The notes below the pieces were generated by a model. That model was given only the letters and a program-made list of their open reading frames with translations, searched no databases and was not told where the DNA came from. From NCBI RefSeq assembly GCF_051486985.1, contig NZ_JAHVDV010000007.1, forward strand, positions 86,153 through 150,152: DNA of 64,000 nucleotides, in the 5' to 3' direction. Position 1 is the first letter of the stretch, and each line of letters opens with the position of its first letter. Both the position numbers and the translations under genes were made by a program. Positions 16,297-23,653 of the stretch are shown piece by piece. Origin of the DNA: CBFFRJ01 sp051486985 (GTDB lineage: Bacteria > Pseudomonadota > Gammaproteobacteria > Enterobacterales > Enterobacteriaceae).

Positions 16297-17241
16297 TTAA
16301 TCTCCTTTCAGGCAGCTCGCATACTGGCTCGACAGCAGGGTCAGGAACTTTGAATAGCTCTCTTTACCAAGCTGGACAGGGGTTCCCAGGGGATCCAGGG
16401 TGCCCATTCGGACAGAGGTCCCTCTGGCAACCGCTTCAACGACGGCTGGCCTGAACTGTGGCTCAGCAAAAACGCAGGTTGCTTTTTGCTCAACCAACTG
16501 TGTTCTGATTTGATGTAAACGCTGCGCACCGGGTTGAATTTCAGGGTTGACGGTAAAGTGACCCAGCGGGGTCAGCCCGTAATGTTTTTCAAAGTAGCCG
16601 TATGCGTCGTGAAAAACGAAATAACCCTTACCCTTCAACGGTGCCAGCTCGCTACCAACCTGCTTGTCGGTCTGAGCTAAGTTTGCCTCAAACGCTTTCA
16701 GATTGGCATCCAGCCGGGCTCGGCTTTGCGGCATAAGTTCCACTAATTTATCGTGGATTGCAACCGCCGACATCCGCGCAATCTCCGGTGAAAGCCACAG
16801 GTGCATGTTGTAATCACCATGATGATGATGCTCGTCACTATTTTCATCGCCATGATCGTGTCCGGCATGATCATGCTCGTCGTGATCGCTCCCTTTCATG
16901 AGCAGAGGTTTCACCTCCGGCAGTGTCGCCATGACCACTTGTTTAGCGGCGGGTATCTGTTGGGCAGATTTGTCCATGAAAGCTTCCATGTCCGGGCCGA
17001 CCCAAAAGACTAACTCCGCGTTATTTAAGCGTTTTACATCGGATGGGCGCAGAGCATAATCATGTTCTGAGGCGCCATCCGGAAGTAAAACTTCGGTCGT
17101 AGTAACCCCATCAGCGATAGCGGAAGCGATGAAGCCAAGCGGTTTCAACGAGGCGACAACGGCGGCGTTTGCGGTGCCTGAAACTGCCCCTAACAGAGCG
17201 GTGGAGAGTGTTGCGCAAAGAAGCGTATTTTTATGTAACAT
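16297..17241 (-). CDS. znuA: Zinc ABC transporter periplasmic binding protein
   Basis: ATG 17241 (MLHKNTLLCATLSTALL) gives a normal signal peptide and 314 residues; the open frame runs 19 codons further into the Zur box and is rejected. The mature protein has the ZnuA zinc ligands (His in GASEHDYALRPSD, NMHLW and HFTVNPEIQPG) and a flexible histidine-rich loop (about residues 115-140) that is typical of high-affinity zinc binders. It delivers Zn2+ to ZnuB. It is divergent from znuCB with a shared operator. Confidence 0.96.
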   Translation of the reverse strand: MLHKNTLLCATLSTALLGAVSGTANAAVVASLKPLGFIASAIADGVTTTEVLLPDGASEHDYALRPSDVKRLNNAELVFWVGPDMEAFMDKSAQQIPAAKQVVMATLPEVKPLLMKGSDHDEHDHAGHDHGDENSDEHHHHGDYNMHLWLSPEIARMSAVAIHDKLVELMPQSRARLDANLKAFEANLAQTDKQVGSELAPLKGKGYFVFHDAYGYFEKHYGLTPLGHFTVNPEIQPGAQRLHQIRTQLVEQKATCVFAEPQFRPAVVEAVARGTSVRMGTLDPLGTPVQLGKESYSKFLTLLSSQYASCLKGD

Positions 17242-17274
17242 AGTGCGACTAATTATCGTAATGAATGGGTGGTA

Positions 17275-17292
17275 TGTGATATTATAACATTC
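17275..17292. promoter_or_regulatory. Zur box shared by znuA and znuCB
   Basis: TGTGATATTATAACATTC is nearly the same as the Zur operator in the E. coli znuA-znuC intergenic region. It lies 34 bases from the znuA start and 28 bases from the znuC start, a position where zinc-loaded Zur would block both divergent promoters. Confidence 0.9.
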
Positions 17293-17319
17293 TATCACTT
17301 GTGCAACCCCTTAAACGCT

Positions 17320-18075
17320 ATGACTAATTTGATAACGCTTGAAAATGTCTCGGTCAGTTTTGGTCAAAGACGCGTCCTGTCTGATATTTCGCTCAATCTG
17401 GAACCGGGTAAAATATTGACCTTGCTGGGTCCAAATGGGGCGGGGAAATCGACGCTTGTACGTGTCGTGCTGGGACTGGTAGCACCGGATTCCGGCACTA
17501 TCAAGCGCGGCCCTCGACTACAAATCGGCTATGTGCCGCAAAAATTATATCTGGATGCCACCCTCCCCCTGACCGTCGGGCGATTTATGCGGTTGCGTCC
17601 GGGTACGCGGAAAGCCGATCTTCTGCCGGCGCTCAAGCGCGTTCAGGCAGCACATCTCATTGATGCGCCAATGCAGAAACTCTCCGGCGGCGAAACCCAG
17701 CGCGTTCTGCTGGCGCGCGCTTTGCTTAATAAACCGGAGCTGTTGGTATTAGATGAACCCACGCAGGGTGTGGATGTTAATGGCCAGGTCGCTCTCTACG
17801 ATCTTATCGATAAGCTACGTCGCGAGCTCCATTGCGCTGTGTTAATGGTTTCCCATGATTTGCATCTGGTAATGGCAAAGACCGATGAAGTGCTGTGCCT
17901 GAATCATCATATCTGCTGTTCGGGTGCGCCAGAGGTCGTCTCGATGCATCCCGAATTCATCTCTATGTTTGGCCCGCGCGGCGCTGAGCAACTGGGTATC
18001 TATCGTCACCAACATAACCATCGCCATGATTTACAAGGGCGCATTATTTTACGTCAGGGAAATGGACGCGAATGA
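17320..18075 (+). CDS. znuC: Zinc ABC transporter ATP-binding protein
   Basis: ATG 17320 (MTNLITLENVSVSFG) gives 251 residues, as in E. coli; the upstream open frame overlaps the operator. The ABC motifs are clear: Walker A GPNGAGKST, signature LSGGETQRVLLARAL, Walker B LLVLDEP, and the switch histidine in MVSHD. The C-terminal tail is histidine-rich (YRHQHNHRHD), as in other ZnuC proteins. The stop overlaps znuB by four bases (ATGA). Confidence 0.98.
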   Translation: MTNLITLENVSVSFGQRRVLSDISLNLEPGKILTLLGPNGAGKSTLVRVVLGLVAPDSGTIKRGPRLQIGYVPQKLYLDATLPLTVGRFMRLRPGTRKADLLPALKRVQAAHLIDAPMQKLSGGETQRVLLARALLNKPELLVLDEPTQGVDVNGQVALYDLIDKLRRELHCAVLMVSHDLHLVMAKTDEVLCLNHHICCSGAPEVVSMHPEFISMFGPRGAEQLGIYRHQHNHRHDLQGRIILRQGNGRE

Positions 18076-18857
18076 TTGAATTACTGTTGCCCGGCTGGTT
18101 TGCCGGGATTCTGCTTGCCTGCGCTGCGGGTCCCCTGGGTTCTTTTGTCGTCTGGCGTCGGATGTCTTATTTTGGCGATACCCTCGCACATGCATCGTTG
18201 CTGGGAGTGGCCTTTGGCCTGCTTCTGGATGTGAACCCTTTTTATGCCGTTATCGCGGTAACGTTACTGCTGGCAGCGGGCCTCGTCTGGCTGGAAAAGC
18301 GACCGCATCTGGCGGTGGATACGCTGCTTGGTATCATGGCTCACAGCGCACTCTCGCTTGGTATGGTGGTAGTGAGCCTGATGTCGAACATTCGTGTTGA
18401 CCTGATGGCTTATCTTTTTGGAGATCTTCTTGCCGTTACCCCGCAGGATCTCATTGCCATTGCGCTTGGGGTCTCGGTGGTTATCGCTATTCTTCTCTGG
18501 CAATGGCGCAGTCTGCTTTCCATGACTATCAGTCCGGAACTGGCCTTTGTTGACGGGGTTAAAATTCAGCGTGTGAAATTATTACTGATGCTGGTGACGG
18601 CCCTGACCATCGGTGTGGCAATGAAATTTGTCGGCGCACTGATTATCACCTCACTGTTAATCATCCCCGCCGCTACAGCCCGTCGTTTCGCGAAGACGCC
18701 TGAACAAATGGCCGGTGTGGCGGTAGTCATAGGGATGATTTCTGTTACCGGTGGATTAACCTTCTCGGCCTTTTACGATACGCCCGCAGGCCCTTCCGTG
18801 GTGCTGTGTGCGGCGCTGATGTTTGTGCTTACGATGGTGAAAAAGGCAGCCAACTGA
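18072..18857 (+). CDS. znuB: Zinc ABC transporter permease
   Basis: This 261-residue polytopic membrane protein of the ABC-3 permease family shows about seven or eight hydrophobic segments. It forms the channel with ZnuC as motor and ZnuA as donor. Start codon overlap with znuC indicates translational coupling. Length equals E. coli ZnuB. Confidence 0.97.
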   Translation: MIELLLPGWFAGILLACAAGPLGSFVVWRRMSYFGDTLAHASLLGVAFGLLLDVNPFYAVIAVTLLLAAGLVWLEKRPHLAVDTLLGIMAHSALSLGMVVVSLMSNIRVDLMAYLFGDLLAVTPQDLIAIALGVSVVIAILLWQWRSLLSMTISPELAFVDGVKIQRVKLLLMLVTALTIGVAMKFVGALIITSLLIIPAATARRFAKTPEQMAGVAVVIGMISVTGGLTFSAFYDTPAGPSVVLCAALMFVLTMVKKAAN

Positions 18858-18880
18858 ATTTCAACTCCCTTTAGCAGAAC

Positions 18881-18900
18881 CTCCCCGCCCACGCGGGGAG
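18881..18900. other. GC-rich hairpin after znuB
   Basis: A perfect 8-base stem CTCCCCGC/GCGGGGAG with a 4-base loop lies 23 bases after znuB. No T tract follows on either strand, so it may be a weak terminator or an mRNA-stabilising hairpin. The remaining znuB-ruvB gap (336 bases) holds the small ORF at 19082-19177. Confidence 0.45.
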
Positions 18901-19081
18901 CCTGCCTGTCGCGCGCCGAAGGATATCTCATCCTCCTCCCCTTGTGGTTTTAAATTTGCACCCTGTGATCTTTTTCTCACTTCGGGACTTCTCTGACGGT
19001 GCGCGCACCTAAGCCCTTCTAAAGTTTAATCAGGGAGTTACTTCAAAGGGTAAGGAGAGGCCAGCCAGACGGGAGGTGCAT

Positions 19082-19177
19082 ATGCTACTCATCGGAACAG
19101 GCATCCTTTTGTTAATTATCCTGCTGGCGGTCGTGGTTTCCCGATCAGCCATGCAGGATATAGAAAATGACTATTGA
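19082..19177 (+). CDS. Candidate 31-residue single-helix membrane protein
   Basis: ATG 19082 opens 31 codons ending in TGA, preceded by a strong ribosome site GGGAGGT four bases upstream. The peptide begins MLLIGTGILLL, has one hydrophobic helix of about 19 residues, then a short tail with an acidic end (QDIENDY). This is the shape of many known enterobacterial small membrane proteins. I do not recognise the family and know of no E. coli gene at this place. It lies between znuB and convergent ruvB and ends 16 bases before the ruvB stop. Whether it is expressed is unknown. Confidence 0.5.
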   Translation: MLLIGTGILLLIILLAVVVSRSAMQDIENDY

Positions 19178-19193
19178 CCGCCTGAAGGGCGTT

Positions 19194-20204
19194 TCAGGGG
19201 AGTGCGGGCGGGGTAATACCGAAGTGGTTCCAGGCACGTACCGTGGCCATACGCCCGCGCGGCGTGCGCTGCAAAAAACCCTGCTGGATAAGATAAGGCT
19301 CAAGCACGTCTTCAATGGTTTCGCGCTCTTCGCCAATGGCGGCGGCGAGGTTATCCAGCCCTACCGGTCCGCCGAAGAACTTATCAATCACCGCCAGAAG
19401 CAGTTTACGGTCCATATAATCAAAGCCTTCAGCATCCACATTCAGCATATCCAGCGCCTGCGCCGCCACATCCACCGATATGGCACCATCATGTTTCACT
19501 TCAGCAAAATCCCGCACGCGGCGTAACAGACGGTTGGCGATACGTGGGGTCCCGCGTGCGCGTCTGGCCACTTCCAGCGCGCCATCGTCGCTCATATCAA
19601 GGCCCATAAAACGTGCGCTTCGCCCGACGATATGCTGCAGATCGGCCACCTGATAAAACTCAAGGCGCTGAACAATTCCGAAACGATCGCGCAGCGGCGA
19701 GGTTAAGGAGCCTGCCCGTGTGGTCGCACCAATCAGCGTAAAGGGGGGTAAATCGATTTTGATTGACCGCGCCGCCGGCCCCTCACCAATCATAATATCG
19801 AGCTGGTAGTCTTCCATTGCGGGGTAGAGCACTTCTTCGACGACCGGCGAGAGCCGATGAATTTCATCGATAAACAGAACATCATGCGGCTCAAGGTTAG
19901 TCAGCATTGCGGCGAGATCGCCCGCCTTCTCCAGCACCGGTCCGGACGTGGTACGCAGATTGACGCCCATCTCATTAGCCACGATGTTTGCAAGCGTGGT
20001 TTTCCCCAGACCCGGTGGGCCGAAGATCAACAGGTGATCCAGCGCATCACCGCGCTGTTTCGCCGCCTGAATGAATATTTCCATCTGCGATCGCACCTGT
20101 GGCTGACCGACATACTCAGCCAACATCTTCGGGCGAATAGCTCTGTCCGCAACCTCTTCCGCAGTCATACTGCCAGGGGAAATCAGACGGTCTGCTTCTA
20201 TCAT
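19194..20204 (-). CDS. ruvB: Holliday junction helicase motor RuvB
   Basis: The 336-residue AAA+ ATPase has the E. coli length. Walker A is GPPGLGKTTLA, Walker B FIDEIHRL, sensor 1 IGATTRAG, the arginine finger segment is in PLRDRFG, and a C-terminal winged-helix domain follows. RuvB hexamers drive branch migration with RuvA. The gene is eight bases downstream of ruvA in one SOS-controlled operon. Confidence 0.98.
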   Translation of the reverse strand: MIEADRLISPGSMTAEEVADRAIRPKMLAEYVGQPQVRSQMEIFIQAAKQRGDALDHLLIFGPPGLGKTTLANIVANEMGVNLRTTSGPVLEKAGDLAAMLTNLEPHDVLFIDEIHRLSPVVEEVLYPAMEDYQLDIMIGEGPAARSIKIDLPPFTLIGATTRAGSLTSPLRDRFGIVQRLEFYQVADLQHIVGRSARFMGLDMSDDGALEVARRARGTPRIANRLLRRVRDFAEVKHDGAISVDVAAQALDMLNVDAEGFDYMDRKLLLAVIDKFFGGPVGLDNLAAAIGEERETIEDVLEPYLIQQGFLQRTPRGRMATVRAWNHFGITPPALP

Positions 20205-20212
20205 CCTTTACC

Positions 20213-20824
20213 TCACAACGCGGCGCGTAATGCTTCGCGGATTAGCGATTCACTGCTGGCATCGGATTTAGCGATTTTGCTTACCATCCGGCTGGCTTCC
20301 TGAGGTTTATAGCCCAGCGCCACCAATGCCGCAACGGCTTCCTGTTCCGCATCATCCGCCGTCGGACCTGATGGCGAAGTCAGTACCAGATCAGCTGCCG
20401 GCGTAAAGAGATCGCCATGCAGACCTTTAAAGCGGTCTTTCATTTCAACAATCAGACGCTCAGCGGTTTTTTTGCCGATACCCGGCAATTTTATCAGCGC
20501 CGCAGGATCTTCACGCTCCACCGCATTAACAAACTGCTGTGCGTTCATACCGGAGAGAATTGCCAGTGCGAGCTTTGGCCCGACGCCGTTGGTTTTGATT
20601 AACTCACGAAACAGCGTGCGCTCCTGCTTATTGTTAAAACCAAACAGCAGATGCGCGTCTTCACGCACCACAAAATGGGTGAAGACCACCGCCTCTTTAC
20701 CGGCTTCAGGTAGTTCGTAGAAGCAGGTCATTGGCATATGCACTTCGTAACCCACGCCTCCGACTTCCATCAATACCAGAGGGGGCTGCTTTTCAAGAAT
20801 AATGCCTCTGAGTCTGCCTATCAC
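20213..20824 (-). CDS. ruvA: Holliday junction DNA-binding protein RuvA
   Basis: The product has 203 residues, as in E. coli, and begins MIGRLRGII from a GTG start at 20824, with AGGAG about five bases upstream; no in-frame ATG competes. The OB-fold N-terminus, the central tandem helix-hairpin-helix segments (TNGVGPKLALAIL and LPGIGKKTAERLI) and the C-terminal RuvB-binding domain (VAALVALGYKPQEA) are all present. RuvA tetramers hold the junction in a square-planar form. Confidence 0.97.
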   Translation of the reverse strand: MIGRLRGIILEKQPPLVLMEVGGVGYEVHMPMTCFYELPEAGKEAVVFTHFVVREDAHLLFGFNNKQERTLFRELIKTNGVGPKLALAILSGMNAQQFVNAVEREDPAALIKLPGIGKKTAERLIVEMKDRFKGLHGDLFTPAADLVLTSPSGPTADDAEQEAVAALVALGYKPQEASRMVSKIAKSDASSESLIREALRAAL

Positions 20825-20876
20825 ATGACGCTCCTGCGTAAGGGCCGAAGAAAATATGGGGTATCATAAAAAAAGG

Positions 20877-20892
20877 CTGGATAGATATCCAG
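20877..20892. promoter_or_regulatory. LexA (SOS) box upstream of ruvAB
   Basis: CTGGATAGATATCCAG is a perfect 16-base palindrome of the CTG-N10-CAG type, 53 bases upstream of the ruvA start. It matches the known ruvA SOS operator of E. coli closely. A second weaker E. coli-like box was not convincing here. Confidence 0.9.
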
Positions 20893-20979
20893 ATGAAAAA
20901 CAGCGAATCATGGCGCGAGCGTGAATTAACCCGCCGTTTCTACCCTACCCTGATGCGATAACGTCGCGGTGCTGGCCCA

Positions 20980-21624
20980 TCAGGGGCCCTTTTTCTGGCG
21001 CACATGATAGGTAATACAGTCCACCCTGCACATTTTGCGCCCAGACCTGACGCGTTCACAGGTGCGGAATGTTGCGCATACGCGATACCTGTCACCAATG
21101 AATCGCTGCGCTTCATCGCCATCTTCCGTCTCCAGCAGGAGCTGACGTTTGGGGGTACAAACCCGGAAAATCAGCCTCTGCGCCCTCCTGCGCCTCGCAA
21201 AGCGATGTATCAGCCAGGTAAAACTGACGAAAGCCAGGATTGCCCATGCCATGATGAGCGCCGGGATCCGGCTTGGAATAAAGAAAAGGTCGTCGCAGGG
21301 TTTGGCAATAGCGGGACGGTTTTGCACGACGTGCATGCAGAGTAGCGCATCCGGCGGCAGGCGCGCTTTATCAACGTGCCAGTGCCAGGTTTTCGCCCCA
21401 GCCCGCCAGCTGACATCGTACGCATATTGCGCCGAGCAATCTTTTCTGCCGCGAAAATAAGTGCAGGTGTCATACCATTGCCGCTCGGCACTGCTGGTTA
21501 CTTGCAGCCCGGACACCCTGGCCATGGAAACCGTACTGGTTCGATACCAGGGATACTCGGACCAGAACACATACCCGTTCAGAACGAGGAAAAGAATAAA
21601 AAGCGCTTTTATTACCCGCGACAT
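20980..21624 (-). CDS. Unrecognised two-helix membrane protein between ruvC and ruvA
   Basis: ATG 21624 (MSRVIKALFILFLVLNGYVFW) has GAGG six bases upstream and gives 214 residues; the open frame continues 32 codons into ruvC. Residues about 5-21 form a membrane helix, followed by a loop of about 95 residues with four cysteines (54, 63, 96, 110) and many Trp/Tyr, a second helix (about 120-140), and a basic tail of about 75 residues with further cysteines. The predicted topology puts the cysteine loop in the periplasm, so two disulphides are plausible. E. coli has unrelated yebB at this place. I do not recognise the family. Confidence 0.7.
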   Translation of the reverse strand: MSRVIKALFILFLVLNGYVFWSEYPWYRTSTVSMARVSGLQVTSSAERQWYDTCTYFRGRKDCSAQYAYDVSWRAGAKTWHWHVDKARLPPDALLCMHVVQNRPAIAKPCDDLFFIPSRIPALIMAWAILAFVSFTWLIHRFARRRRAQRLIFRVCTPKRQLLLETEDGDEAQRFIGDRYRVCATFRTCERVRSGRKMCRVDCITYHVRQKKGP

Positions 21625-21647
21625 CGCTGACCTCGTCACAACAGGGT

Positions 21648-22169
21648 TTAGCGCAGCCGTCCCCGCGCCAGATTCAGCCGGGAGTCGCTCATCTGCATCG
21701 CATTCTGACTGACATGGCAATGCGTAATCGCAATGGCAAGGGCATCGGCAGCATCCGCCTGCGGGTTCGCCGGCAGCTTCAGTAGGGTACGCACCATGTG
21801 CTGAACCTGCGTTTTTTCTGCACCACCGTTCCCGACCACCGTCTGCTTGACCTGGCGAGCGGCATACTCAAAAACGGGCAGGTCCTGATTGACGGCGGCA
21901 ACGATGGCCACGCCGCGCGCCTGGCCAAGCTTCAGGGCTGAATCAGCATTTTTGGCCATAAAGACTTGTTCGATAGCAAAATAATCGGGCTGGAACTGGG
22001 TGATGATTTCCGTCACCCCTGCGTAAATCAGCTTCAGGCGCGAGGGTAAATCATCGACTTTGGTACGGATGCATCCGGAGCCCAGGTAGGACAGTTGCCT
22101 GCCTACCTGGCGGATCACACCGTAACCGGTGACGCGCGACCCCGGATCGATACCGAGAATAATAGACAT
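21648..22169 (-). CDS. ruvC: Holliday junction resolvase RuvC
   Basis: ATG 22169 gives 173 residues, as in E. coli, with AGGAG seven bases upstream; the GTG immediately before it is not needed. The first catalytic Asp lies in ILGIDPGSR, the Glu in FAIEQVFMAKN, and the two C-terminal Asp in NPQADAADALAIA. RuvC cuts Holliday junctions after RuvAB branch migration. It is separated from ruvAB by the unknown membrane protein gene. Confidence 0.98.
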   Translation of the reverse strand: MSIILGIDPGSRVTGYGVIRQVGRQLSYLGSGCIRTKVDDLPSRLKLIYAGVTEIITQFQPDYFAIEQVFMAKNADSALKLGQARGVAIVAAVNQDLPVFEYAARQVKQTVVGNGGAEKTQVQHMVRTLLKLPANPQADAADALAIAITHCHVSQNAMQMSDSRLNLARGRLR

Positions 22170-22203
22170 CACGCATCTCCTTTTAACGGTTCAGAGCGTC
22201 TCA

Positions 22204-22944
22204 TTACAGCGTTGCTGCAACCTCATCAGAGATCTCACCGTTATGGTAAACTTCCTGAACATCGTCGCAGTCTTCAAGCATATCAATCAGACGCAGCAGT
22301 TTTGGTGCCGTTTCTGCATCCATGTCCGCTTTGGTTGAGGGGATCATTGACACTTCAGCCGCGTCCGCTTTCAGGCCCGCCGCTTCCAGCGCATCACGCA
22401 CTGTACCCATCTCTTCCCAGGCCGTATAAACGTCGATTGCGCCGTCATCATAGGTCACCACGTCTTCGGCACCCGCTTCCAGCGCCGCTTCCATGATGAC
22501 GTCTTCGTCGCCTTTCTCGAAGGAGATAACGCCTTTTTTACTGAACAGATATGCGACTGAGCCGTCAGTGCCCAGGTTACCACCCGTTTTGCTGAAAGCG
22601 TGACGCACTTCGGCAACGGTACGGTTACGGTTATCGGAAAGGCACTCCACCATCACCGCTGTGCCGCCAGGACCGTAACCTTCATAAATGATGGTTTCCA
22701 TGTTTGCATCTTCATCACCGCCAACGCCACGCGCAATGGCGCGGTTCAGGGTGTCACGCGTCATGTTGTTGGACAGCGCCTTATCAATCGCCGCACGCAG
22801 GCGTGGGTTAGAGCCCGCATCCCCGCCGCCGAGACGGGCCGCGGTGACCAGTTCACGAATGATTTTAGTGAAGATTTTACCGCGCTTGGCATCCTGTGCC
22901 GCTTTGCGGTGCTTGGTGTTGGCCCATTTACTATGACCTGCCAT
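22204..22944 (-). CDS. yebC: YebC/TACO1-family protein
   Basis: The 246-residue protein matches E. coli YebC in length and starts with the diagnostic MAGHSKWANTKHRKAAQDAKRG segment rendered here only in part: MAGHSKWANTKHRKAAQ. Three acidic alpha/beta domains follow. The family was long annotated as transcription factors; members related to mitochondrial TACO1 are now linked to translation, including relief of ribosome stalling at proline runs. It lies 34 bases upstream of ruvC in one transcription direction. Confidence 0.96.
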   Translation of the reverse strand: MAGHSKWANTKHRKAAQDAKRGKIFTKIIRELVTAARLGGGDAGSNPRLRAAIDKALSNNMTRDTLNRAIARGVGGDEDANMETIIYEGYGPGGTAVMVECLSDNRNRTVAEVRHAFSKTGGNLGTDGSVAYLFSKKGVISFEKGDEDVIMEAALEAGAEDVVTYDDGAIDVYTAWEEMGTVRDALEAAGLKADAAEVSMIPSTKADMDAETAPKLLRLIDMLEDCDDVQEVYHNGEISDEVAATL

Positions 22945-22980
22945 AACTATTTCCTCAAAATTATCCTGCGCCTTTCAGCT

Positions 22981-23080
22981 ACCAGATGCGTTGGCTACGA
23001 CCGCTCATACCTGTCACTTACCACTGTAAGCTCCTGGCGATTCGCGGTCTTGCCGCCTTCCTGGAAACCGGATGGTCTGG
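22981..23080. repeat. Single copy of a dispersed palindromic repeat (yebC-nudB gap)
   Basis: The reverse complement of this 100-base stretch aligns with the units at 29288-29626: GGCGGCAA, then GGAGCTTAC, a short spacer and GTAAGTGAC, then GAGCG and CAACGC. The centre CTTAC-N4-GTAAG forms a hairpin. A similar sequence occurs in many enterobacterial intergenic regions by memory, but I cannot name the family with certainty. It fills most of the yebC-nudB gap. Confidence 0.65.
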
Positions 23081-23083
23081 AAA

Positions 23084-23536
23084 TTAATTAACGTTAATTA
23101 CAAATTCTTCAATTGCCTGCCGGTTACTCCATGATTTGGTTAATGCAGCCGCTTCTGGCGCATCAACCCAGCGGTAAGCCAGGTGTTCTGTAAACACGAT
23201 GGCGCGCTCATGGGGAAGCGCAAGACAGAACCAGGATTCTGTATTGCGCTCAATACCCGGGGCGTATCGATGACGTAAATGACTAAAAATTTCAAACTCC
23301 ACCGTGCGTTGACAGTCCATCAAGGTCAGTTGCTCTTTCGCAACGTTAATCGTGACCTCTTCCTCTACTTCGCGCACGGCGGCCTGCGACGGGAGCTCCC
23401 CCTCTTCCAGACTTCCGGTAACCGACTGCCAGAAATCAGGATCGTCACGTCGCTGTAGCATCAGCACCCGCTTCGTGTCCTGAGCATAGATAACAACCAG
23501 CACAGAAACAGGGCGCTTGTACACTTTATCCTTCAC
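23084..23536 (-). CDS. nudB: Dihydroneopterin triphosphate pyrophosphohydrolase (Nudix)
   Basis: The GTG at 23536 begins MKDKVYKRPVSVLVVIYAQD and gives 150 residues, the E. coli length; an in-frame ATG at 23593 would add 19 residues without family support, so the start is a choice by length. The Nudix box (GSLEEGELPSQAAVREVEEEV) is intact and is given here only as its core, REVEEEV. The enzyme removes pyrophosphate from dihydroneopterin triphosphate, the second step of folate synthesis. It follows aspS in the same direction. Confidence 0.93.
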   Translation of the reverse strand: MKDKVYKRPVSVLVVIYAQDTKRVLMLQRRDDPDFWQSVTGSLEEGELPSQAAVREVEEEVTINVAKEQLTLMDCQRTVEFEIFSHLRHRYAPGIERNTESWFCLALPHERAIVFTEHLAYRWVDAPEAAALTKSWSNRQAIEEFVINVN

Positions 23537-23653
23537 ACTGCCTCGTTGTTGGCTGCCCTCGTTCATCCCATTTACATAGTCATCTATGCTCATGAGAATT
23601 CACTCAGTTGCCGCCGCGATGCAGGGCGAAGGATTTCGTGTAGATAAGCCATA

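Noticed and set aside
18858..19081. Rho-independent terminator after znuB at the 18881-18900 hairpin
   Set aside because: The stem is good but no T tract follows on either strand; kept only as a hairpin.
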